From Burkholderiales bacterium (lineage in GTDB: Bacteria; Pseudomonadota; Gammaproteobacteria; Burkholderiales; Usitatibacteraceae), in NCBI GenBank assembly GCA_014378085.1, contig JACMOJ010000309.1, forward strand, positions 1 to 16,716: 16,716 bases of DNA. Reading direction: 5' to 3'. This document shows, one piece after another, positions 8,227 through 15,664 of this stretch; positions within the stretch are counted from its first letter, which is position 1; the number at the start of each line of letters is the position of its first letter. The notes beneath the pieces are model-generated. The model was not told the DNA's origin and searched no databases. It saw nothing but the letters and a program-made list of their open reading frames with translations. The position numbers were made by a program, and so were the translations under genes.

Positions 8227-8643
8227 ATGAGAATCATCGCTGCCGTATCGGCCACCCTTCTTGTTGCGAGCCACGCGCTCGCGCAAGCGCCAACTTCACC
8301 GCAAGCTGCCGCAACATCCCCAGCCCCTTCAACCCCTTCAGCTCCTTCAGCCCCTCCAACCCCCCCAGCCCCCCCAGCCCCCCCATTTCCGCCCGCCAAC
8401 CTTACGCCAGCGGGCGTACGTTCAATGTCGGCAACCTGTGCCGCGTGCCACGGCACCAACGGTGCCTCTGTCGGTGGCGCGGCCGCCGGACTGGCTGGGC
8501 TTAATCGTGACTACTTCATTATTCAGATGAAGAGCTTTAAGGAAGGTAAGCGCGAGGCCACGCTGATGCACCAGATTGCGAAGGGTTACAGCGATGCCGA
8601 AACCGCCGCCATGGCCGACTATTTTGCAGCGCAGAAGCGCTAG
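8227..8643 (+). CDS. Exported monoheme cytochrome c, FccA-like subunit
   Basis: 138 residues, from ATG 8227 to TAG. This start places GAGGAG four bases upstream and yields a clean Sec signal peptide (MRIIAAVSATLLVASHALA, cleavage near 19); an ATG at 8215 would only add four residues. A Pro/Ser/Ala-rich linker (~20-56) is encoded by C-rich repeats. The cytochrome domain follows, with one heme site CAACH (71-75) and a probable axial ligand Met114 in TLMHQ. Eight bases later comes an FccB-type flavoprotein, so this is probably the cytochrome subunit of flavocytochrome c sulfide dehydrogenase, passing electrons from the flavin to the respiratory chain. Classical Allochromatium FccA is diheme; the single heme here resembles the shorter forms. 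Without the neighbour it would be called only a class I cytochrome c. Confidence 0.85.
   Translation: MRIIAAVSATLLVASHALAQAPTSPQAAATSPAPSTPSAPSAPPTPPAPPAPPFPPANLTPAGVRSMSATCAACHGTNGASVGGAAAGLAGLNRDYFIIQMKSFKEGKREATLMHQIAKGYSDAETAAMADYFAAQKR
8318..8384 (+). repeat. C-tract repeat with three C7 runs; G-quadruplex motif on the minus strand
   Basis: C4 tracts occur at 8318-8321, 8324-8327, 8333-8336 and 8351-8354. Exact C7 runs lie at 8360-8366, 8369-8375 and 8378-8384, separated only by AG (9-base unit AGCCCCCCC). The complementary strand therefore carries three G7 tracts and a G4 tract with 2- to 5-base loops. The repeat encodes the Pro-rich linker between the signal peptide and the heme domain of the cytochrome. 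Confidence 0.85.
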
Positions 8644-8651
8644 GGGCAAAG

Positions 8652-9929
8652 ATGAAAAATACACGTCGAAATTTCCTCAAGGTCGCTGGCGCAACAGTCG
8701 GCGCGTCCGCCGTTACTGGCCTGGTCGGTTGCGCGAGTGTTGGTGGCGTTGCCAAGCCAAAAGTGGTCGTGGTGGGCGGTGGCTACGGCGGGGCGACCGC
8801 GGCCAAGTACATCAAGATGTGGGGTCCAGACATTGACGTCACAGTTGTCGAGCGCAATCCCAACTTCGTCTCCTGCCCGATCTCCAACCTTGTGTTGGGT
8901 GGATCGCAGAAGATGGAAGACATCACCATGAGCTATGGCACGTTGCAGTCGAAGTACGGCGTCAAAGTGGTGCGCGGCGACGCGGTGGCGATCGACGTCG
9001 AGAAAAAAGTGGTCCGATTAGCCAATGGTGACGCGTTGCCATACGATCGCGTCGTCGTTTCACCGGGAATCGACTTTATGTATGAGGCGCTGCCCGGGCT
9101 GAACAACGCAGACGCCCAAGCGCGCTACCTCCATGCATGGAAAGCCGGGCCACAGACTATCGCCTTGCGCAAGCAACTAGAGGCGATGGCCGATGGCGGC
9201 GTATATGCAATATCCATTCCGGAGGCACCGTATCGTTGCCCGCCCGGCCCATATGAGCGGGCCTGTCAGGTCGCGGCTTATTTCAAACAATTCAAGCCAA
9301 AGTCGAAGGTGTTGATCCTTGACGCAAACCCTGACGTAACCTCCAAGCCTGGGCTGTTTAAGAAGGCATGGTCGGAGATGTACGGTGGCATTGTTGAGTA
9401 TCGCAATGCATCCAAACTCATCGACGTCGATACCAAACTATCGATTGCGAAGCTGGAATTTGGTGACGTCAAGGCGGACGTCCTCAACGTCCTGCCGCCA
9501 ATGAAAGCCGGCAAGATCGCCGAGCCTTTCATTACCGCAAACAAACGTTGGTGCGAGATTAACTGGCTGACCTATGAGTCAAAGAATGTTCCGGGTGTGC
9601 ACCTGCTTGGTGATGCGTTGCAGATCGCGCCGATGATGCCAAAGTCCGCCCACATGGCAAACAATCACGGCAAGACTTGCGCTGCCGCCATTGTGGCGCT
9701 GATCGCGGGCGAGGCACCCAATCCGTCGCCGACCCTCAACAACACCTGTTATTCATTTGTGTCTGCGGACAAGGTGGTACATGTGGCCTCAGTGCACAAG
9801 TACGACACGCAAGACAAGACCATGAAAACAGTGCCCGGGGCGGGCGGAGTATCGAGTGCGGCTAACGAACTAGAGGCGCAGTACGCAATGACGTGGGCGA
9901 AAAATATTTGGGCTGATACGCTGGCGTAG
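8652..9929 (+). CDS. fccB: Flavocytochrome c sulfide dehydrogenase flavoprotein subunit, FccB/SoxF-like
   Basis: 425 residues, from ATG 8652 to TAG, eight bases after the cytochrome gene. It oxidises sulfide with FAD and passes electrons to the cytochrome subunit in the periplasm. The N-terminus has a Tat motif, TRRNFLK (4-10). Export is followed by GLVGC, which fits a lipobox with Cys27. The FAD-binding VVVVGGGYGGATAA is at 38-51. Cys75 in NFVSCPISN matches the position of the covalent FAD-linking cysteine of Allochromatium FccB. Cys196 in RCPPGPYERA and Cys366 in NTCYSFV match the redox-active disulfide. LLGDA (318-322) is the second FAD motif. The C-terminal FCSD domain is complete. The related sulfide:quinone reductases are less likely given the cytochrome partner and Tat signal. 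No sox or dsr genes are in the window. Confidence 0.93.
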   Translation: MKNTRRNFLKVAGATVGASAVTGLVGCASVGGVAKPKVVVVGGGYGGATAAKYIKMWGPDIDVTVVERNPNFVSCPISNLVLGGSQKMEDITMSYGTLQSKYGVKVVRGDAVAIDVEKKVVRLANGDALPYDRVVVSPGIDFMYEALPGLNNADAQARYLHAWKAGPQTIALRKQLEAMADGGVYAISIPEAPYRCPPGPYERACQVAAYFKQFKPKSKVLILDANPDVTSKPGLFKKAWSEMYGGIVEYRNASKLIDVDTKLSIAKLEFGDVKADVLNVLPPMKAGKIAEPFITANKRWCEINWLTYESKNVPGVHLLGDALQIAPMMPKSAHMANNHGKTCAAAIVALIAGEAPNPSPTLNNTCYSFVSADKVVHVASVHKYDTQDKTMKTVPGAGGVSSAANELEAQYAMTWAKNIWADTLA

Positions 9930-9952
9930 TGTGCGCATTTCTAGCCAAGCCG

Positions 9953-9981
9953 CAAAAAAGCCGCGTAGTGCGGCTTTTTTG
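9953..9981. terminator. Bidirectional hairpin terminator between fccB and the acetyltransferase gene
   Basis: CAAAAAAGCCGC at 9953-9964 pairs perfectly with 9970-9981 around a 5-base loop. A T6 tract follows the GC core on either strand, so it can end both the plus-strand fccAB transcript (stop at 9929) and the minus-strand transcript ending at 10000. Confidence 0.9.
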
Positions 9982-9999
9982 TGCCCGCTCGCTTCGCCC

Positions 10000-10575
10000 T
10001 TAGCGCGCGCTGAGCCACTCCGGCCGAAACGCGTCATTAATTAACGACGTTTGTATGTGGTCGCGCCACTCCCCGTCAATAAAGAGATATCGCGGCGCAA
10101 AGCCGTCGGTGCGAAAACCTAGTCGGGACAACAACCTACCACTACGGACGTTTTCAGGCCGATAGTTGGCATTGATGCGGTGCAGCTTTTGCTCAACAAA
10201 CATATAAGCAATTGCGTGCTGGAGCGCCTCGAACATGAGACCTTTCCCTTCAAGCGCCTGATCAATCTGGTATCCCAACACACAATTGCAAAACGGGCCG
10301 CGAAAGATTTGCGAAAAACCTGCGCTGCCGATGACACGTTCCGGTTGTGACTTTTCGCGCAGCCACAGTCGAACAACGCTACCCTGCAGGAAGGCGATGT
10401 GCGACTTCTCCACATAATCGTTCCAAAACGCGGTGGTTTCGAAACCAACAGGTTTTGGCGGGCTCCATGGGGCGAGGTGTTCGTTATTGCGTGTATGAAA
10501 ATCTAGGGCAGAGGCAACAAGTCCTGTTTCTGGCAGGCTCAACAATAGGCGCTCCGACGCGAGTGTCAGGTCCAT
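10000..10575 (-). CDS. GNAT-family N-acetyltransferase, RimJ/RimL type
   Basis: 191 residues, from ATG 10575 to TAA. A TTG 33 bases upstream is possible, but ATG 10575 gives the typical family opening (MDLTLASERLLLSLP) and overlaps the preceding gene's stop by only 10 bases, suggesting translational coupling. GNAT enzymes move an acetyl group from acetyl-CoA to an amine; RimJ-type members often modify protein N-termini. Visible motifs are VIGSAGFSQIF, LGYQIDQALEGKGLMFEALQHAIAYMF (the CoA-binding turn in EGKGLM) and HRINANYRPENVRSGRLLSRLGF. The substrate cannot be read from sequence. It is the last gene of the slmA cluster and ends at the shared terminator. A classical RimJ role on ribosomal protein S5 is possible but unsupported. 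Confidence 0.87.
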   Translation of the reverse strand: MDLTLASERLLLSLPETGLVASALDFHTRNNEHLAPWSPPKPVGFETTAFWNDYVEKSHIAFLQGSVVRLWLREKSQPERVIGSAGFSQIFRGPFCNCVLGYQIDQALEGKGLMFEALQHAIAYMFVEQKLHRINANYRPENVRSGRLLSRLGFRTDGFAPRYLFIDGEWRDHIQTSLINDAFRPEWLSAR

Positions 10576-10937
10576 TTCTGTTGATCGCGATAAAAGCGGA
10601 CGTGGCAAATTTTATTGCCCCGCAGCTTGTATACCGCGACCGCGTGTTGCGTGTCGCCGGCCGGCGTGCTCAGTCTGCCGGTAATGCGTTCTTCGTCCAT
10701 CACATATTCGCCAATCCGAATGCGCGTGACAATCGTGCAATGTAGGTTGGGCGAGCCGGCAAATAGCGCGATGCAGCGCTCGCGCATCTGCGCGTGCCCA
10801 GCCATCATACGCACGCCGTCTGCATCATCGACCACGCAGTCGTCGGTGTAACAGGCCATAAACGCGTCGACATCGCGTGCGTTGTAGGCCTGCAGTTGCG
10901 CCTCTACTGGGTCGTCAATGCCATCCGTGCTTCGCAT
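10566..10937 (-). CDS. NTF2-like / SnoaL-type small protein (steroid delta-isomerase-like fold)
   Basis: 123 residues, from ATG 10937 to TGA. The N-terminal EAQLQAYNARDVDAFMACYTDD is the typical first helix and strand of the NTF2-like superfamily. It is followed by DADGVRMMAGHAQMRERCIALFAGSPNLHC, conserved strands (RIRIGEYVMDEERITG) and a final HVRFYRD strand. Members form a cone-shaped ligand pocket and include isomerases, cyclases and many proteins of unknown role; no specific catalytic set can be assigned here. The start is 6 bases after the slmA stop with no clear ribosome-binding site, and its end overlaps the acetyltransferase start. It is therefore probably made by coupled translation in a slmA-NTF2-GNAT operon. 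Confidence 0.85.
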   Translation of the reverse strand: MRSTDGIDDPVEAQLQAYNARDVDAFMACYTDDCVVDDADGVRMMAGHAQMRERCIALFAGSPNLHCTIVTRIRIGEYVMDEERITGRLSTPAGDTQHAVAVYKLRGNKICHVRFYRDQQKWT

Positions 10938-10943
10938 GCGTCG

Positions 10944-11522
10944 TTACCCCGCAAACACCGGCCACTGCGCGGCCCACATTTCGGTAGGCAATCGTTTATA
11001 GCCGGATTTAGCAAATTGATGCCAACGGCCAATCACAAACGACATGATGGCGTTTGCATAAGCGTTGGGGTCAAGCGAGCCGTGCAATTGGCCGTTGGTG
11101 GCCGCAAGGCGCGCACTCTGGCGCAGCGAAGCCTCGAGCCGATCGTGTAATTGATTCATGCGCACGTGAAGTCGCTCGTCCTCATTGACGAGTGCATCTC
11201 CAATCAGCACACGCGTCATGCCGATGTTTTTCTGCGCAAAATTCAGCAGCATGGCAACGGTGGCCTCGACTTGTTTCAGCCCGTCGGTCTCCTCAGTCTG
11301 GATTTTGTTGACGAGAGAGAAGACGGTTTCTTCGATGAACTCAATGAGTCCTTCGAACATCTGTGCTTTAGAGGCGAAGTGGCGATACAACGCGGCCTCC
11401 GACACGTCTAGCTTTTTGGCCAACAATGCCGTCGTGATTTTTTCGCCCTTGGGCTGCTCCAGCATTTCGGCCAATGAATGCAAAATGGCGCGGCGGCGTT
11501 CGCCCGGTTCTGGTTTTGGCAT
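10944..11522 (-). CDS. slmA: SlmA-type nucleoid occlusion factor, TetR family
   Basis: 192 residues, from ATG 11522 (AGGAG six bases upstream) to TAA. SlmA binds chromosomal sites and blocks FtsZ assembly over the nucleoid. The N-terminal TetR DNA-binding domain reads ERRRAILHSLAEMLE, then the helix-turn-helix ITTALLAKKLDVSEAALYRHFASKAQMF (~29-56). LIEFIEETVFSLVNKI follows, closely matching the E. coli SlmA pattern (SEAALYRHF, MF-x-LIEFIE). The C-terminal helices keep R-x-NQL-x-x-R-x-EA-x-LRQ and end near a conserved W-P segment. Length is close to the E. coli protein. A promoter candidate lies directly upstream, in the short gap after yjgR. It is the first gene of a likely three-gene operon. 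Some betaproteobacterial homologues are annotated only as TetR regulators; the division role here is by homology. Confidence 0.88.
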   Translation of the reverse strand: MPKPEPGERRRAILHSLAEMLEQPKGEKITTALLAKKLDVSEAALYRHFASKAQMFEGLIEFIEETVFSLVNKIQTEETDGLKQVEATVAMLLNFAQKNIGMTRVLIGDALVNEDERLHVRMNQLHDRLEASLRQSARLAATNGQLHGSLDPNAYANAIMSFVIGRWHQFAKSGYKRLPTEMWAAQWPVFAG

Positions 11523-11542
11523 TGCTATCTCCTAAGGCGCAT

Positions 11543-11570
11543 CTTATCGACCAACCAAACTACGTTTCAA
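11543..11570 (-). promoter_or_regulatory. Candidate slmA promoter
   Basis: In the 58-base gap after yjgR, the minus strand has TTGAAA (complement of 11565-11570) and GATAAG (complement of 11543-11548) spaced by 16 bases. This gives a short leader before the AGGAG ribosome-binding site of slmA. Confidence 0.35.
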
Positions 11571-11580
11571 ATACCAATAC

Positions 11581-13080
11581 TTAGCGACGGCCACCCAGAA
11601 TAGAGCCAAGTACGCCACGAATAATTCTTCGACCTGCCTCCGAAGCCATCGCCCGTGCGGCGGACTTCATCGCGGCCTCAACCACACCTTCACGCGTGGA
11701 TCGTCCGCCACCATTCCCGCCACCCATACCGGGTAGGCTGACTTTTCCAAAAATGCTTCCTAGCCCGCCACTGTCAGCTGGGGATGTTGACGTGGCGTCG
11801 CCTTGGCGGCCGCGTAGTTTCTCAAATGGAGATTCGCGGTCCACCACTTTTTCGTACACGTCGGCAACCAGCGAGGTTTGCAATAGCGTTGATCGTTGCT
11901 CTGGGGTGATGGGGCCAATTTGTGACTGTGGCGGGCACACAAAGGCGCGCTCCACAATCGTCGGGCGCCCTTTTTCGTCGAGAAACGACACGAGGGCTTC
12001 CCCCACCCCGAGTTCGGTGATGACGGTTTCGACGGAGATGGCGGGATTCGCGCGGAACGTCTCGGCGGCGGCCTTTACCGCCTTTTGGTCACGCGGTGTG
12101 TAAGCGCGTAGTGCATGTTGCACACGGTTGCCCAACTGGCCAAGCACCGTATCCGGAATATCTAGCGGGTTCTGCGTCACAAAATAGACGCCAATTCCCT
12201 TTGAGCGCACCAGCCGTATCACCTGTTCGATCTTCTCCAATAATTCTTTGGGGGATTCGTTAAACAGGAGATGGGCCTCGTCAAAAAAGAACACCAGCTT
12301 CGGCTTGTCGCGGTCACCTACCTCCGGCAAGTTCTCAAACAATTCGGAAAGCATCCACAGCAGGAACGTGGAGTACAAGCGTGGACTCGACAGCAACTTG
12401 TCAGCGGCGAGGATGTTGATCACGCCTTTGCCGTTATCAGTCTGCATGAGGTCATCCAATACCAACGCCGGTTCGCCGAAAAACTTGTCCCCACCTTGCT
12501 GCTCAAGCGCCAACAGGCCACGCTGAATCGCGCCAATCGAGGCGGGCGAAATATTGCCGTAGTCGGTCGTAAATTGACTGGCGTTCTCGCCGACGTATGA
12601 CAGCGCGGCGCGTAGATCTTTAAGGTCGAGCAGCAGCAAGCCATTGTCGTCGGCAATTTTAAACACCAGCGCGAGCACACCTTCTTGAGTGTCGTTAAGG
12701 TTAAAAATGCGCGATAACAGCAACGGACCCATCTCGGAGATTGTTGCGCGCACCGGGTGTCCCTGTTCGCCAAACACGTCCCACACGGTGGTGGGGCAGG
12801 CGGCGGGGATAAACTCTAGGCCCAGCTGTTTGCGTCGTTCGTCGATTTTGGGATGCGGTTTTGCCGGCTGAGAAATGCCGGTGAGATCCCCCTTTACGTC
12901 CGCCATGAACACGGGCACGCCAATATTCGAAAACTGCTCCGCGAGCACTTGTAGTGTTACGGTCTTGCCAGTGCCGGTGGCACCGGCAATCAGACCGTGG
13001 CGATTCGCCATGTTGGGCAAAATGACAAGGGGCGATTGGGCTTTGTCGCTCGATTTGGCGATCAGCATGGGTTCCGACAT
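11581..13080 (-). CDS. yjgR: YjgR-type HerA-like ATPase (DUF853)
   Basis: 499 residues, from ATG 13080 to TAA, the usual family length. These are RecA/FtsK-fold ATPases related to HerA and VirB4-type motor proteins; the cellular role of YjgR is not established. Walker A is GATGTGKT (33-40), preceded by the conserved [16 protein letters not shown] follows. Walker B is [12 protein letters not shown], with Asp267 and Glu268, and a sensor-like region reads [15 protein letters not shown]. The C-terminal part holds [17 protein letters not shown], a Gly/Ser-rich linker and a basic helical end ([14 protein letters not shown]). The ribosome-binding site is unclear. slmA lies downstream on the same strand but may have its own promoter. 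No signal peptide is present, so it should be cytoplasmic. Confidence 0.93.
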   Translation of the reverse strand: MSEPMLIAKSSDKAQSPLVILPNMANRHGLIAGATGTGKTVTLQVLAEQFSNIGVPVFMADVKGDLTGISQPAKPHPKIDERRKQLGLEFIPAACPTTVWDVFGEQGHPVRATISEMGPLLLSRIFNLNDTQEGVLALVFKIADDNGLLLLDLKDLRAALSYVGENASQFTTDYGNISPASIGAIQRGLLALEQQGGDKFFGEPALVLDDLMQTDNGKGVINILAADKLLSSPRLYSTFLLWMLSELFENLPEVGDRDKPKLVFFFDEAHLLFNESPKELLEKIEQVIRLVRSKGIGVYFVTQNPLDIPDTVLGQLGNRVQHALRAYTPRDQKAVKAAAETFRANPAISVETVITELGVGEALVSFLDEKGRPTIVERAFVCPPQSQIGPITPEQRSTLLQTSLVADVYEKVVDRESPFEKLRGRQGDATSTSPADSGGLGSIFGKVSLPGMGGGNGGGRSTREGVVEAAMKSAARAMASEAGRRIIRGVLGSILGGRR

Positions 13081-13387
13081 GTGGGCTTTCGGGAGCCCTG
13101 GCTTGGGCTGCAGTGTGAGTGAATGTTAACATTGCGTATTCGAATTTGCGCGATATCTGAATAGAGATTTAAGTGCCTGACAAACGCGAAGGCGACCCAG
13201 CGCGGTAGGCACGATGTCCCAGCAATTGAAGTTCAACGCTGAGCGTCCCGAGCGCGGCAAAGACGAGGCGCAAGGCCGCTCAAGCCGCCGGAGTTGCCGT
13301 TGGTGGCAATGAGGACGGGTGATTGGCCGCAGTAACAACGTATTTGCAAGCGAAGACGCGTGCAAGCATCAAAGGGAAAAGGTAGAT
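13081..13387. other. 307-base divergent intergenic region between yjgR and yebC
   Basis: No supported gene. It contains a perfect 12-base palindrome, AATGTTAACATT (13122-13133), 41 bases before the yjgR start. A possible minus-strand -35, TTGTCA (complement of 13178-13183), has no good -10 at normal spacing. No convincing plus-strand promoter for yebC was found. Short open frames here are Arg-rich and lack ribosome-binding sites. Confidence 0.55.
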
Positions 13388-14119
13388 ATGGCTGGTCATA
13401 GCAAATGGGCAAACATCCAACACCGCAAAGGCCGTCAAGACGTCAAGCGCGGCAAGATATTCACCCGCCTGATTAAGGAAATAACCGTTGCCGCGCGCCT
13501 CGGTGGCGGCGACCCGGGCACCAACCCGCGGCTACGCTTGGCGACCGATAAAGCGTATGAAAACAATATGCCGAAAGACACCGTTGAGCGCGCCGTCAAG
13601 CGCGGTTCCGGTGACCTTGAGGGGGTAAATTACGAAGAGATTCGTTATGAGGGTTACGGCATCGGTGGTGCTGCGATTATTGTGGATTGTATGACCGATA
13701 ACCGGGTGCGCACGGTGGCCGAAGTTAGACACGCGTTTTCTAAACACGGTGGAAACTTTGGCACCGAAGGCTCAGTGGCGTTTCTGTTTAAACATTGCGG
13801 CACCATGCTGTTTGCGCCAGGCACGAATGAGGAAAAGTTGATGGAGGCAGCGCTGGAGTCTGGCGCAGAGGATGTCGTCACCAATAGCGATGGGTCATTC
13901 GAGGTCATTACCGGACCGTACGAGTTTTCGAACGTCAAAGCCGCCCTTGAGAAAGTCGGCTTCAAACCGGAATTTGGTGAAGTGACGATGAAAGCGCAAA
14001 ACGAAACCGAGCTCGCCGGCGATGATGCAGCCATGATGCAAAAGTTGATCGACGCGATTGAGGCCCTCGACGATGTGCAGGAAGTGTATACGTCAGCCGC
14101 ACTCGACTTACCCGCATAG
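13388..14119 (+). CDS. yebC: YebC/PmpR-family protein (TACO1 family)
   Basis: 243 residues, from ATG 13388 (AAAGG upstream) to TAG. The family opening [18 protein letters not shown] fixes the start; the frame is open further upstream but has no homologous sequence there. YebC-family proteins have been described both as transcriptional regulators and as ribosome-associated factors that ease translation of difficult motifs such as polyproline. Conserved segments are [62 protein letters not shown] and [16 protein letters not shown]. It heads a tight plus-strand cluster with ybjQ-like, ruvC and ruvA, matching the common yebC-ruvCAB order. Given the many polyproline stretches encoded in this window, the translation role would be apt, but that link is inference. 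Confidence 0.97.
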   Translation: MAGHSKWANIQHRKGRQDVKRGKIFTRLIKEITVAARLGGGDPGTNPRLRLATDKAYENNMPKDTVERAVKRGSGDLEGVNYEEIRYEGYGIGGAAIIVDCMTDNRVRTVAEVRHAFSKHGGNFGTEGSVAFLFKHCGTMLFAPGTNEEKLMEAALESGAEDVVTNSDGSFEVITGPYEFSNVKAALEKVGFKPEFGEVTMKAQNETELAGDDAAMMQKLIDAIEALDDVQEVYTSAALDLPA

Positions 14120-14133
14120 CCGAGGAGTATTAC

Positions 14134-14460
14134 GTGTCTGTACTTATCACGACGACGTCAAACCTAGAGGGCAAACGTATCACCAAATACTTGGGAATTG
14201 TCACCGGTGAGGCGAGTGCCGAGGTAGCTTTGATGGCCGCCGCCTCATCCGATAAACCTGCGCTGGGATTCGCTGACGCTTATCACAAGGTCATCCCTAG
14301 CGTTCGTGACAGTGCCCTGCGTGGTGCCATGCAAGGCGCGGAGCACGTTGGCGCGAACGCTATCATTGGAACGACAGTAAATTACATCATCCACGGCTCG
14401 GGCAAAGGGATGGTGATGGTGAGTGTGACCGGCACAGCGGTGATTTACGCGGACGCCTGA
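14134..14460 (+). CDS. YbjQ-family protein (UPF0145, putative heavy-metal-binding domain)
   Basis: 108 residues, from GTG 14134 (GAGGAG six bases upstream, a strong site that decides this start) to TGA. The frame shows the family features: [23 protein letters not shown] at the N-terminus, an [26 protein letters not shown] helix-strand region, and a final strand [14 protein letters not shown]. Members form pentameric rings of unknown role. The heavy-metal-binding label in domain databases is not well supported, and there are no cysteines here. It lies 14 bases after yebC and 8 before ruvC, so it is co-transcribed with the recombination genes. Confidence 0.9.
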   Translation: MSVLITTTSNLEGKRITKYLGIVTGEASAEVALMAAASSDKPALGFADAYHKVIPSVRDSALRGAMQGAEHVGANAIIGTTVNYIIHGSGKGMVMVSVTGTAVIYADA

Positions 14461-14468
14461 TCGTCGCC

Positions 14469-14987
14469 ATGCGCATACTCGGCCTAGACCCCGGCCTTAG
14501 GGTGACTGGATATGGTGTGATCGAAAAAAGTGGTACTGGGCTTAGCTACGTGGCAAGCGGCTGTATCAAGTCGCCGGATGGTGAATTGCCCGATCGGCTA
14601 AAGAATATTTTGAACTCCGTGCAGGAAGTCATTCGGCTTTACCTGCCGGTTGAAGTCGCGGTCGAAAAAGTCTTTGTTAACGTCAATCCGCAGTCGACGT
14701 TGCTGCTTGGTCAAGCGCGGGGGGCAGCAATCTGCGGGGCGGTCCTCAGCGACCTACCAGTATCCGAATACACCGCGTTGCAGGTGAAACAAGCCGTTGT
14801 GGGAAATGGGCATGCGCAAAAAGAGCAGGTACAGGAGATGGTAAAAAGATTGTTGAAGCTAACCGCACATCCAAGTGCGGACGCCGCCGACGCACTCGCC
14901 TGCGCAATTTGTCATGCCCACGGCGGCCTCGTGGGTGCAATGAGTACCCGTGGTTATCGCGTCAAGGGTGGGAGGTTGGTGAAATGA
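14469..14987 (+). CDS. ruvC: Holliday junction resolvase RuvC
   Basis: 172 residues, from ATG 14469 to TGA. RuvC is a dimeric, metal-dependent endonuclease that cuts Holliday junctions brought by RuvAB. All four acidic catalytic residues are present at the E. coli positions: Asp7 in [14 protein letters not shown], Glu66 in VAVEKVFVN, and Asp138 and Asp141 in [23 protein letters not shown] and [11 protein letters not shown] are also conserved. The ribosome-binding site is poor, so translation may be coupled to the gene before it. Its stop overlaps the ruvA start by four bases (ATGA). Confidence 0.98.
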   Translation: MRILGLDPGLRVTGYGVIEKSGTGLSYVASGCIKSPDGELPDRLKNILNSVQEVIRLYLPVEVAVEKVFVNVNPQSTLLLGQARGAAICGAVLSDLPVSEYTALQVKQAVVGNGHAQKEQVQEMVKRLLKLTAHPSADAADALACAICHAHGGLVGAMSTRGYRVKGGRLVK

Positions 14988-15577
14988 TTGGTCGTATTTC
15001 GGGAACGCTGCTCGAAAAAAATCCGCCGCAAGTGCAGGTCGATGCCAACGGCGTCGGGTACGACATCGACGTGCCAATGTCTACCTTTTACAACTTGCCG
15101 CGTATCGGCGAGAAGGTCGCGCTGTTTACCCATCTCGTGGTGCGTGAAGATGCCCACTTGCTGTATGGGTTTGGCAGCGAGGCCGAGCGCGCCGCGTTCC
15201 GCACACTGATCAAAGTGAGCGGTGTGGGGCCGAAGGTGGCACTCGCGCTGTTATCCGGGCTGAGCGTAAATGACCTTGCCGCCGCCGTGGCAATGCAAGA
15301 AACCGGGCGGCTCACCAATATTCCGGGTATCGGCAAGAAAACGGCTGAACGCCTGTTGCTGGAGTTGAAAGACAAATTCAAAGTTGACCCGCGCGTGGCG
15401 ATTGGTGGTGTTGGCGGTGCAGCGCCAACGCCATCGACCAATGCAGACGTGTTGAATGCGTTGCTCGGACTCGGTTACAGCGAGAAAGAGGCGTTGTTGG
15501 CCGTCAAGGTGTTGCCCGCTGAGGTAGGTCTGTCCGACGGTATTCGACTCGCGCTGAAGTCGTTGTCCAAGGGATGA
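14984..15577 (+). CDS. ruvA: Holliday junction branch-migration protein RuvA
   Basis: 197 residues, from ATG 14984 to TGA; the start overlaps the ruvC stop (ATGA) and has GGAGGT upstream. RuvA tetramers bind the four-way junction and load the RuvB motor. Domain I opens with [28 protein letters not shown]. Domain II contains two helix-hairpin-helix motifs ([16 protein letters not shown] and [19 protein letters not shown]). After a flexible Gly/Ala/Pro linker, domain III ([22 protein letters not shown]) contacts RuvB. In this genome ruvA and ruvB are separated by an extra gene of ~640 bases. Confidence 0.98.
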   Translation: MIGRISGTLLEKNPPQVQVDANGVGYDIDVPMSTFYNLPRIGEKVALFTHLVVREDAHLLYGFGSEAERAAFRTLIKVSGVGPKVALALLSGLSVNDLAAAVAMQETGRLTNIPGIGKKTAERLLLELKDKFKVDPRVAIGGVGGAAPTPSTNADVLNALLGLGYSEKEALLAVKVLPAEVGLSDGIRLALKSLSKG

Positions 15578-15664
15578 CAAACACTAGTATCAGCGGTTGT
15601 TTCGAAGAGTTTTTGCTTGAAGATACCCGTCAATAGGCGAGTTTTATTATTGATTGATCCGCCA

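Noticed and set aside
7162..8286. 374-codon open frame on the minus strand
   Set aside because: It is antisense to the 3' half of clpA and crosses its terminator; composition is Arg/His/Cys-rich with no recognisable domain. It is a shadow of clpA.
10576..10608. TTG start extending the acetyltransferase by 11 residues
   Set aside because: The extension lies inside the preceding gene and does not resemble the family N-terminus; the ATG at 10575 fits better.
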